From Chloroflexia bacterium (GTDB lineage: Bacteria > Chloroflexota > Chloroflexia > Thermomicrobiales > CFX8): a DNA stretch of 22,637 nt. Of the stretch, positions 7,250 to 14,299 are shown one piece after another. How positions within the stretch are numbered: the first letter of the stretch is position 1; every line of letters begins with the position of its first letter. Made by a program: the position numbers and the translations under genes. The stretch lies in the NCBI GenBank assembly GCA_013696045.1, contig JACCZH010000417.1:1-22637 (forward strand), in the 5' to 3' direction. The notes below the pieces were generated by a model, which saw nothing but the letters and a program-made list of their open reading frames with translations, was not told the DNA's origin and did not search any database.

Positions 7250-9406
7250 CTAAGCCAGAATCGGCGGCACTGCCCGTAAGGTAACGTGCGGACCGCGTGG
7301 TCCAGGGAGAGAGTGGGAGTCTCTGACCGGCTCTCCCTTTTCAGGCGCGAGACGGACGTAGCTGCCGTTGGCCTGCATCTCGCTCGCGCGGGTGTTGTCC
7401 CGGAGCTGGGCGTCGAGGATCTCCGTTTTTACATACTTCAACAAGCCAGGATCTTCGACCGGGAAGAGAATCTCAACCCGATAATCGAGGTTGCGAGGCA
7501 TCAGGTCGGCGCTACCGGCGTAGACGCATTCATCACCCTTTGGAGATCCATGGGCAAAGTAATAGATGCGCGGGTGTTCCAGAAAACGTCCGACGATGCT
7601 GATGACACGGATGTTGTCGCTTATGCCCGGCATACCGGGACGCAGGCAGCAGATGCCGCGCACGATGAGATCGACTTTCGCGCCTGCCTGTGACGCTCGA
7701 TAAAGTGCCTGAATAATCCTGGGATCGGAGAGCGAGTTCATCTTCATCGTCACACAGCCGTTACTGCCGTGTCTGGCCTCGTTTTCAATGAGCTCGATCG
7801 TGCGGCTGCGCATATTAACCGGGGCCACCAGCAGTTTGCGGTACTCGGTCTGCGACGAATAGCCGGTGAGCAGGTTGAAGACATCCGAGACATCGGAGGC
7901 GATGTCCTCGTCATCAGTCATCATGCTGAGATCGGTATATATACGAGCAGTCGATGGGTTGTAGTTGCCGGTACCCAGATGCACATAGCGGCGCAGCTTG
8001 TCGCCCTCACGGCGCACAACCAGGATAACTTTGCAGTGTGTCTTCAAACCGGTCACGCCATAGGCTACATGCACGCCGGCCTTTTCAAGGGCACGTGCCC
8101 AGTTAATGTTGCTCTCCTCATCGAACCGCGCCTTGAGCTCGACCAGTACCGCGACCTGCTTCTCATCGTCACGTGCTTCGAGCAGAGCTTCAATGATCGG
8201 GGAGTGCGAGCCGATGCGGTACAGGGTCTGCTTTATGGCGACCACGTTCTCGTCGGCTGACGCCTGCCGGATAAGGTCGATCACCGGGGCGAAAGAATCA
8301 TACGGATGATACAGCATCAAATCCTGGCGGCTGATGGCGTCGAAAATCGTCGGCGACTCGACAATAACGCGCGGTACTCTGGGCGTAAAGGGAACATCCT
8401 TCAGCTCGGGACGGTCAAGCGCATAGAGCTGCATCAGATCGGCGAAGCCGAGCGGCCTGTCCAGGATATACACGTCGTTGGCCGGCACATCCAGCCGCTC
8501 GGCCAGCCAGATACGCCACCCGTCCGGCATTGCTGGCTCAACGGTCAGACGCACAACAAAGCCGAAATGGCGGCGTTCCAGCTCGTCTTCCACGGTCTTG
8601 ATCAGACTCTCGTTCGCGGCGTCGCGGAACTCCAGGTCAGCGTCGCGGGTGATCCGGAACATGTAGGCGCTGGTGACTCTTTTTCCAGGGAAAAGAGAGC
8701 CGAGATTCGCTTCGATGACTTCCTCAAGCAGGACGAAACGGTACTGCCTGTGGTCGTCTCCGCCGTGTGCCGTGGAGGGTGGAATCTCGATGAAGCGCGG
8801 CAGCACTGGCGGGATCTTCATTCTGGCGACATGCTGACCGCGGGCATCCTCAACCACAATAAGCATGTTCAAGCTGAGGCTTGAGATATGCGGAAAAGGA
8901 TGTCCCGCGTCGACGGCTTGTGGGGTCAGAACAGGGTAGATCTGACGCTTGAAATAGTCGCTCAGAAAGGCTTGCTCGCTAGCGGACAATGTGTCAAAGG
9001 GCTCAAATGCAATGCCTTGCCGGCGCAGCAGGGGTTGCAGATCCTCATGCCAGCAGCGGCGCTGCCTCACCGACATTTCGACCGCGCTGGCCCGGATAGC
9101 GGACAACTGGTCGGCCGGTGTCAGACCGTCGGCCGTCAGGCTTCCTATGCCCGAAAGCTGTTGTTCCTTGATCCCGGCCACTCTCACTGCGAAGAACTCA
9201 TCGAGGTTGGTTGACGAGATCGAGAGGAATTTGACCCGCTCCAGGAGTGGGTTGCGTTCGTCCAGCGCCTCGTCTTGCACCCGGCGGTTGAATTCCAGCC
9301 AGCTCAGCTCGCGATTGCGATACAAGGCAGGGCCAGTTAACAACGGTTGTGAATCCAGCTCCTTAGCCTGCGCCTTCTTGGATTTTGTCGCTTTGCTGCT
9401 CGGCAT
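7250..9406 (-). CDS. ppk1: Polyphosphate kinase 1
   Basis: PPK1 reversibly transfers the gamma phosphate of ATP to polyphosphate through a phosphohistidine. From ATG 9406 the product is 718 residues, normal for PPK1. The N domain carries the hallmark NRELSWLEFNRRV (31-43). The head domain has the YFKRQIYPVLTP segment, and the C-terminal phospholipase-D-like domains have LMLYHPYDSF (363-372), KTHCK with H457 (the autophosphorylated His, E. coli H435), RRYVHLGTGNYN, and RFLEHPRIYYF with H611 (E. coli H592). All key residues are intact. The upstream in-frame extension has no homology, so ATG 9406 is preferred although its SD is weak. It is divergent from a plus-strand run of genes with CHAD and CYTH proteins, which makes this a polyphosphate locus. 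Confidence 0.97.
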   Translation of the reverse strand: MPSSKATKSKKAQAKELDSQPLLTGPALYRNRELSWLEFNRRVQDEALDERNPLLERVKFLSISSTNLDEFFAVRVAGIKEQQLSGIGSLTADGLTPADQLSAIRASAVEMSVRQRRCWHEDLQPLLRRQGIAFEPFDTLSASEQAFLSDYFKRQIYPVLTPQAVDAGHPFPHISSLSLNMLIVVEDARGQHVARMKIPPVLPRFIEIPPSTAHGGDDHRQYRFVLLEEVIEANLGSLFPGKRVTSAYMFRITRDADLEFRDAANESLIKTVEDELERRHFGFVVRLTVEPAMPDGWRIWLAERLDVPANDVYILDRPLGFADLMQLYALDRPELKDVPFTPRVPRVIVESPTIFDAISRQDLMLYHPYDSFAPVIDLIRQASADENVVAIKQTLYRIGSHSPIIEALLEARDDEKQVAVLVELKARFDEESNINWARALEKAGVHVAYGVTGLKTHCKVILVVRREGDKLRRYVHLGTGNYNPSTARIYTDLSMMTDDEDIASDVSDVFNLLTGYSSQTEYRKLLVAPVNMRSRTIELIENEARHGSNGCVTMKMNSLSDPRIIQALYRASQAGAKVDLIVRGICCLRPGMPGISDNIRVISIVGRFLEHPRIYYFAHGSPKGDECVYAGSADLMPRNLDYRVEILFPVEDPGLLKYVKTEILDAQLRDNTRASEMQANGSYVRLAPEKGEPVRDSHSLPGPRGPHVTLRAVPPILA

Positions 9407-9524
9407 CTGGCGTCGTCCAATGCATACGTGGAAAAGAGTACGATCCAAGCATAGTTTAGAATACTGTGACTCGTGCCGCAGGTATTTTTTCAACGGTCGA
9501 GAGTTAGAGGTTATCCTGCTCATC

Positions 9525-10355
9525 GTGCAAATATCGGATCTCCACTACGCTCCAACATCGGATGCGGACGCCGGACTGGAGCGTGCATACGGTCTGATTT
9601 CCGCACTGGAGCCGGATTTAATTGTTGCTGCCGGAGATCTCACCCACGACGGGCTCACCGAGCAATTCGACCAGGTATACCGGTTTCTTGAGCGCCTGGG
9701 AATCTCGCGTGTGCGAGCGATTCCAGGCAACCGGGACTTTCCCGCCGGAAACTCGACCGTGGACCGGCCGCTTGATTCCGATCTCGAGTATTTTCTTGGC
9801 GCGCCAGACACCGCGTTTACCGACCACGAGTTGCCGGGATTGGCCGCTGATCGCACGCCATTTACCGATTTTTTCGCTGATCTCGATTTCTTTGACCGCT
9901 TTCCTGATGCGACCGTGGTTGGCCTGAACAGCGAGCCGCAAATACCAGACGATGCCTTCAAGCGTGGAACCGACTTCTTTCGTGGATCGTCCCCCGCGGT
10001 CCCGAGGGTCTTCTGCACCCACCGGTCGCTGTTGCCAGTCCCAAGGAAGAGAGTCAAAGAAGGAGACCTCCTCAAGAACGCCGCCAGCATCCTCGCCGAG
10101 CTACTCAACCTCAACGTGCGGCTGGCGATGTGCGCCCACGTTCATCGAGGACACGCCTGGCGGTTGAGCAACGATGAGGGCGAGATCGTTGTGGTCAACT
10201 CTCCATCACTGATCGATAGCTCCGGCACGAAAGAAACTGGATTTCTGGCTATCCAAATGGAACCTGACGGAGACGTGGCCGTTGATCTGCATACATTGAA
10301 CCAGGCTGAGAGACGGCGGTTGCTCCAACGATCGAAGACGGCGAGGCGCCTGTGA
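9525..10355 (+). CDS. Calcineurin-like metallophosphoesterase with GNRD in place of GNHD
   Basis: A 276-residue class III cyclic-nucleotide-phosphodiesterase-like protein. Motifs in order: QISDLHYA (D5, H7), AAGDLTHDG (D38), IPGNRDF (N69, R70, D71), FCTHRSLLP (H166) and CAHVHRGHA (H205, H207). The metal-binding core is complete, but the usual GNHD histidine, a catalytic proton donor, is Arg. The frame is open far upstream, antisense to ppk1; that part has no homology. I start at GTG 9525 because the first beta strand begins there (CTG 9516 is closer to an AGAGG SD). The stop overlaps the GTG of the first kinase-like gene by 4 bp, implying translational coupling. It could hydrolyse a phosphoester made or used in the polyphosphate locus (inference). 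Confidence 0.87.
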   Translation: MQISDLHYAPTSDADAGLERAYGLISALEPDLIVAAGDLTHDGLTEQFDQVYRFLERLGISRVRAIPGNRDFPAGNSTVDRPLDSDLEYFLGAPDTAFTDHELPGLAADRTPFTDFFADLDFFDRFPDATVVGLNSEPQIPDDAFKRGTDFFRGSSPAVPRVFCTHRSLLPVPRKRVKEGDLLKNAASILAELLNLNVRLAMCAHVHRGHAWRLSNDEGEIVVVNSPSLIDSSGTKETGFLAIQMEPDGDVAVDLHTLNQAERRRLLQRSKTARRL

Positions 10356-11059
10356 GCGTGACATCCTGGCCGGAGCACCGGCTTTCTATCGAGAACCCAG
10401 CAAGTTGGCAGAGTCACAAGTATCCCGGCTGGTTGATTGTCATCGAAGGCGTCGACGGCGCCGGACGCTCAACGCAGATTGACCTACTGGAGCTTTGGCT
10501 CAAGGTGCACGGTTACGGCGTGTTGCGTAGTGATTGGAATTCTTCCAAGCTGGTGTCGAGGACGATTCGTGACGCGCGCCGGCAGCAGTCACTCACCCCC
10601 TTAACCTACTCGGTGTTGCACGCTACTGACGTCGCGGCGCGGCAGGAGAGCGAAATCATCCCGGCGTTGAGGGCGGGGTTCGTGGTTCTAGCCGATCGCT
10701 ATGTCTATACCGCGTTTGCGCGCGACACCGCTCGCGGGGTTGATCGCGACTGGATCTACAATCTGTACAGTTTTGCGCTGCGGCCCGACCTCGCGGTGTA
10801 CTTGCAGGTGTCGACGGATCTTTCGCTTGAGCGTATTCGCGGCATGGCTGGCGAGGTGAGCCTGGAACAGGCCGACGAGAGCGCGTCGGTGCGCGGCGCA
10901 TTGCGCTCATTCCGGGAGTTCCAGGACCGGGTCATCGCAGAATATGACGGACTGATCGATCCATTCCAGCTTGTGGCGATTGATTCATCACAGCCCATGC
11001 GATCGGTGCAACAGCAAATCCGGCGCAAAGTTGACACGTACCTTGAGGAGAGGTCATAG
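10352..11059 (+). CDS. Thymidylate-kinase-like P-loop protein, paralogue A (Walker A Lys to Arg)
   Basis: A 235-residue protein of the TMPK/NMP-kinase fold. The P-loop is EGVDGAGRST (32-41), with Arg at 39 where kinases have the essential Lys. The second motif is LADRYVYTAFARD (113-125), corresponding to DRY of thymidylate kinase. The dTMP-binding REPGG loop is replaced by RSDWNSSK (59-66). DLAVYLQVS and LVAIDSS match later strands. The substrate is therefore unlikely to be simply dTMP. It overlaps the preceding phosphoesterase by 4 bp and abuts its paralogue directly (stop then ATG). About 24 residues precede the core, like paralogue B. PPK2 enzymes share this general fold, so a polyphosphate-related phosphotransfer is possible (inference); a non-catalytic nucleotide-binding role is the alternative. 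Confidence 0.82.
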   Translation: MSVTSWPEHRLSIENPASWQSHKYPGWLIVIEGVDGAGRSTQIDLLELWLKVHGYGVLRSDWNSSKLVSRTIRDARRQQSLTPLTYSVLHATDVAARQESEIIPALRAGFVVLADRYVYTAFARDTARGVDRDWIYNLYSFALRPDLAVYLQVSTDLSLERIRGMAGEVSLEQADESASVRGALRSFREFQDRVIAEYDGLIDPFQLVAIDSSQPMRSVQQQIRRKVDTYLEERS

Positions 11060-11767
11060 ATGCGCGAAGCTGCAATGTCCGTCGACGAACGCCTCGTTCC
11101 GGCTGTGGGTGGGCACGGCTATCCCGGCAAGCTCATCGTGGTTGAGGGCGGGGATCGTTCCGGACGCAGCACCCAGGTTGAGCTTCTGGTCCAATGGCTT
11201 GAGAAGCATGGCCAGCCTGTTGTCAGAACCGACTGGAGCACCTCGCCGCACATTTCCAAAGCGATCCACAAGGCCAAGGCCGAGCGAGCGTTGAAGACGG
11301 TAACATTTAGCCTGTTCTATGCCGCTGATTTCGCCGACAGGGTCGCAAACGTGGTCATCCCCGCGTTGGAACGCGCCGAGGTCGTGGTGGCCGACCGCTA
11401 TGTGTATACAGCCTTCGCCCGCGACGCGGCCCGGGGAGCGGACCAAGACTGGCTGCGCACGCTCTACAACTTTGCGCCGCAACCGGACGTTGTGCTGTAC
11501 CTGGCGGTTACTCCGGCCGTGCGTTTGCAACGCGAGCCGAGCGCCGCGATCAAGTCGCGGGACATCTATGAGTTTGGTCTGGACCTGGGACTGAGCGCCG
11601 ATCCACAGCAATCTTTTGAGCTATACCAGCAACGGGTCTTCGATGAGTTTGACCGCATGACCGGCGAGTTCGGTCTGACGACGATTGACGGCGAGCAGGA
11701 TGTGAAATCCATTCAAAGAGAGATGCGAGATGTCGTATCGGCTATGCTATCGGCACGCACGGCCTAG
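11060..11767 (+). CDS. Thymidylate-kinase-like P-loop protein, paralogue B (Walker A Lys to Arg)
   Basis: A 235-residue tandem paralogue of the preceding gene, with the same YPG-LIV lead-in and the P-loop EGGDRSGRST (29-38), again Arg (R36) for Lys. VADRYVYTAFARDAARG (110-126) is nearly identical to paralogue A. The dTMP loop is replaced by RTDWSTSPH. Unlike A it has a longer lid-like insertion, SRDIYEFGLDLGLS, before the terminal helices, so the two have diverged and may act on different substrates or form a heterodimer. The ATG at 11060 directly follows the stop of A, with GGAGAGG as SD; a second ATG at residue 6 is possible. The CHAD gene follows after 27 bp. Fold assignment is secure; activity and substrate are unknown. 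Confidence 0.82.
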   Translation: MREAAMSVDERLVPAVGGHGYPGKLIVVEGGDRSGRSTQVELLVQWLEKHGQPVVRTDWSTSPHISKAIHKAKAERALKTVTFSLFYAADFADRVANVVIPALERAEVVVADRYVYTAFARDAARGADQDWLRTLYNFAPQPDVVLYLAVTPAVRLQREPSAAIKSRDIYEFGLDLGLSADPQQSFELYQQRVFDEFDRMTGEFGLTTIDGEQDVKSIQREMRDVVSAMLSARTA

Positions 11768-11794
11768 TGAATCGAGAACGGCGAGGGACCAGAC

Positions 11795-12271
11795 GTGGCC
11801 AAGGCGCGCAAGATTGAGGATATCGGACCAAAAACACCCTACAAGGCTGCTATCGGCCGGTTAATTGAGACACGTTTCGACGAGATGATGCTCCATCTGG
11901 ACGGCACGCTGGCCGGCCGCGATCCCGAAGAGCTACACGACATGCGCGTGGCTTCACGCAGGTTGAGGGCGGCGATGGACGTGGCGCTGGACTGTTTTCC
12001 CGCACGTTTCAAATACTTTCATAAGACAATTAAAGAGCTGACCGACGTGCTCGGCGGGGTGCGCGACTATGACGTGTTGCGGGTGGCGCTGGTTGAGTAC
12101 CGTGATTCGCGGCCAGTTGCCGAGCGCCCGGCGATAAACGCGATGTTGCAGAACTGCCGCACCGAGCGTGAAGTTGGCCGGGAACATCTGGTCGAGTTTT
12201 TTGACCGGCTTGAGCGCGAGCGGTTTGACGTGCGTTTTCGTGGATTCATTGCGGAGCACACCATTGGTTAA
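11795..12271 (+). CDS. CHAD-domain protein, N-terminal half
   Basis: CHAD (conserved histidine alpha-helical domain) proteins bind polyphosphate and localise to polyP granules. This 158-residue ORF carries one of the two CHAD pseudo-repeats: ELHDMRVASRRLR (46-58, H48, R51, R55, R56, R58) followed by LGGVRDYDVLRVAL (86-99). It ends at TAA 12269-12271, where the other half continues in the next frame. GTG at 11795 has a GAGGGA SD. A normal CHAD polypeptide has both halves in one chain of roughly 300 residues, so this is either a frameshifted gene (+1 near 12257-12262, between EHT and PLV) or a genuine two-gene split. Basic residues on the motif helices are the known phosphate contacts. Confidence 0.85.
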   Translation: MAKARKIEDIGPKTPYKAAIGRLIETRFDEMMLHLDGTLAGRDPEELHDMRVASRRLRAAMDVALDCFPARFKYFHKTIKELTDVLGGVRDYDVLRVALVEYRDSRPVAERPAINAMLQNCRTEREVGREHLVEFFDRLERERFDVRFRGFIAEHTIG

Positions 12272-12914
12272 GGCGAAAAAAGTCAAGGGAGTCGACTGCA
12301 AAGAGAGTGTTGTTATCAACGCGCGCAAGATCGTTGATGTCCGTCTACGAGAGTTGCTTTCCTTCGGCGAGTATGTTGGTGACCCGCAGAAAATTGACGA
12401 GATCCACAACCTCCGCATAGCAGCCAAGCGTCTGCGTTACACGTTGGAGATGTTCCGCTTTGCGTTCCCCAAGGAGCTCGCGGATCTCATTGGCGAGGTC
12501 AAGGAGGTTCAGGAGCATATTGGAGACATGCGAGACGCCGATGTGATGATTGAGAGGGTGAACGAAATCCTGGCGTGCGAGAACGCGGCGCGGGCCGAAC
12601 GCCTGCAACAGATTGCGACGGCGACAGGCCGCGGCACGGTTTCGCAGAGACATCTGCGGATTCGCTCGGCGGCGTCCGCGCCGAAAGCAGCCCGCGATGA
12701 AGTTGCGCTGTACACGCTCATCGCTCACCGCGCCGGTGAGCGCGACGAGGCCTATCGCCAGTTCGTTACAGCCTGGGAACGGTTTGAGGCAACCGATTTC
12801 GCCGGGAGACTGAGACGAATGGTGGGCCAGGAATCGACACAGGAAATCACGGAACTCCAATCGCTACCCTCCGAAGCAGCTGTGGCTGGCCCGGAAGAGG
12901 AGGGGCCCGGATGA
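12264..12914 (+). CDS. CHAD-domain protein, C-terminal half (separate frame)
   Basis: A 216-residue ORF with the second CHAD pseudo-repeat: EIHNLRIAAKRLR (46-58, H48, R51, K55, R56, R58) and IGDMRDADVMIERV (86-99), then a helical tail ending in an acidic stretch. I propose TTG at 12264 as start because GGAG (12253-12256) sits seven bases upstream and the start overlaps the N-half's stop by 8 bp, an arrangement that would permit coupled translation. The frame is open further upstream, but that part is antirepresentative of CHAD and overlaps the N-half. Alternatively both halves are one gene with an indel. The stop overlaps the next ATG by 4 bp. It probably works with PPK1 and CYTH in polyphosphate handling. 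Confidence 0.8.
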   Translation: MVKAKKVKGVDCKESVVINARKIVDVRLRELLSFGEYVGDPQKIDEIHNLRIAAKRLRYTLEMFRFAFPKELADLIGEVKEVQEHIGDMRDADVMIERVNEILACENAARAERLQQIATATGRGTVSQRHLRIRSAASAPKAARDEVALYTLIAHRAGERDEAYRQFVTAWERFEATDFAGRLRRMVGQESTQEITELQSLPSEAAVAGPEEEGPG

Positions 12915-13642
12915 GCGCTAGCGTCCGGGTTGCGGTGTTCTCTGATGTGCATGGGAATCTTCAGGGATTACAATCGGTGTTGGCTGCGATTGAGCACCAT
13001 GGTCCGTTTGACCGCATCGTCGCTGCCGGCGATCACTGTTTGAACGGGCCAGACCCAGTTGCAAGCCTGGACACGGTGATGGATACGTCCACCGACATGC
13101 TCATTGGTAACACCGATCGCGACATTGTTGACCGAGGCGCCAGCGACCCTGATCTTGGGGATAAGAAGGCCGACTCGATTGCCTGGACACGTCGACAACT
13201 CGGCCCGGAACGTATTGGCGTACTGGCCGGTCTGGCATTTTGTGTTGAGATTGAGGCTCCGGACGGTTCCAAGCTCAAGGTGGTGCACGCCAACCCTCAG
13301 GATGTGGATCATCACATCTTTCCGGATATGGAAGATGTTGAGCTGGCCGAGCTGGTTGGTGAGGTGGACGCATCGATGCTGGCCTTCGGTCATTTACACA
13401 TTCCGTTTACCCGGCAGTTCGGGGATCTGATGCTCGTGAATATCGCCTCTGCCGGTTTGCCGCGTGATGGCGATCGGAGGGCAACCTGGGGGCAGTTCTC
13501 ATGGGCTCCAGGAGTGGGGTGGTCGGTGGTCACGCACCGGGTTGAGTATCCGTACCAGGAGACGGTGCAGAGGATGTTTGCGAATGGGATGCCGCACCCT
13601 GAGCGGCGATCACGCGACCTGTTGAGAGCAACCTATGAATAG
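12911..13642 (+). CDS. YfcE/MJ0936-type metallophosphoesterase
   Basis: A 243-residue phosphodiesterase of the YfcE-like superfamily. Motifs: VFSDVHGNLQ (D12, H14), AAGDHCLNGP (D41), LIGNTDRDI (N67, with Thr replacing the GNHD His), KVVHANPQD (H126) and LAFGHLHIPF (H161, H163). SDVHGN and GHTH-like motifs define the family; members hydrolyse phosphodiesters such as cNMPs or act as Ser/Thr phosphatases, and the substrate here is unknown. Its ATG overlaps the CHAD C-half stop (ATGA), and its own stop overlaps the CYTH start by 8 bp, so it is translationally embedded in the polyphosphate run. It and the phosphoesterase at 9525 both lack the GNHD histidine, unlike the one at 1730. Confidence 0.9.
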   Translation: MSASVRVAVFSDVHGNLQGLQSVLAAIEHHGPFDRIVAAGDHCLNGPDPVASLDTVMDTSTDMLIGNTDRDIVDRGASDPDLGDKKADSIAWTRRQLGPERIGVLAGLAFCVEIEAPDGSKLKVVHANPQDVDHHIFPDMEDVELAELVGEVDASMLAFGHLHIPFTRQFGDLMLVNIASAGLPRDGDRRATWGQFSWAPGVGWSVVTHRVEYPYQETVQRMFANGMPHPERRSRDLLRATYE

Positions 13643-14279
13643 TCCCAGGGAGTATGAGGCCAAGTTTGAGGCAGGCGACGAGGCACAACGCGAACTACTC
13701 GCCCTGGAGAGTTTCGGCGAATTCAGCCTGGTCAAACGCGAATCCAAGGTTCAGGACGACACGTATTATGACACCACTGAGGAGCATCTGAGGGAGGCCG
13801 GGGCGACATTGCGGATTCGCCGCAGGCCGTCCGGCGCACATATGACGTTCAAGGGCGAGAGAGAGAAGTCCGAGAACACTCATCTCGTGTCGCGCCTGGA
13901 AGACGAGGTTGACCTTGACGCTTCCGCGATTATTGCGCTGGGCGATGGATCGCCACTCATTCTTCAGACCGAACCTGGACCTCTCATACGTGCCCGTGCG
14001 GCGTCCGGCGATAACGAGCTCAAGCCAGTGGCTCGTCTGATGACGAACCGGTCCGTGCTCCTCTTTGTAGATGGAGCGGGTAACGGAGTGGAACTATCGA
14101 TCGATCGCTGTGAGGCGACCAGGGTAACGGATGGCCGGACTGTGAGCTTCAGCGAGGTCGAGCTGGAGCTGAAACAGGGCGAAGCTGTTGCGCTTCTGGG
14201 CGCGGCCAATGCATTGCAGACGGAAGTGGGCGGTTTGAAGCCATCGACAAAGACGAAGCTCGCAAGGGCGCTCAGGTAG
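13635..14279 (+). CDS. CYTH-domain triphosphate tunnel protein
   Basis: A 214-residue CYTH (CyaB/thiamine triphosphatase) protein. These eight-stranded tunnels bind triphosphate groups and include tripolyphosphatases, thiamine triphosphatases and class IV adenylyl cyclases. The diagnostic ExExK motif is EYEAKF (E6, E8, K10). It is followed by the paired basic and acidic strands DDTYYDT, LRIRRRPSG, MTFKGERE, VELSIDRCE and FSEVELELKQG that line the tunnel. Bacterial members near PPK1 and CHAD genes are mostly short-chain polyphosphatases. Here CYTH and CHAD are separate proteins, unlike fused YgiF. The start overlaps the preceding stop by 8 bp. It is the last gene of the run; the next SD belongs to MmgE/PrpD 20 bp on. 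Confidence 0.92.
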   Translation: MNSPREYEAKFEAGDEAQRELLALESFGEFSLVKRESKVQDDTYYDTTEEHLREAGATLRIRRRPSGAHMTFKGEREKSENTHLVSRLEDEVDLDASAIIALGDGSPLILQTEPGPLIRARAASGDNELKPVARLMTNRSVLLFVDGAGNGVELSIDRCEATRVTDGRTVSFSEVELELKQGEAVALLGAANALQTEVGGLKPSTKTKLARALR

Positions 14280-14299
14280 CCCCGATTAAAGGAGACACG

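Noticed and set aside
8306..8884. Open plus-strand frame of about 190 codons inside ppk1
   Set aside because: It is antisense to conserved PPK1 sequence and has no family signal.
8991..9524. Upstream extension of the metallophosphoesterase frame at 9525
   Set aside because: It is antisense to ppk1, low in hydrophobic structure, and without homology; the fold begins at 9525.
12265..12285. Programmed ribosomal frameshift in the CHAD gene using the A-rich run at 12275-12281
   Set aside because: The first frame ends at TAA 12269-12271, before the A run, so slippage there could not rescue it. No stimulatory structure is evident.
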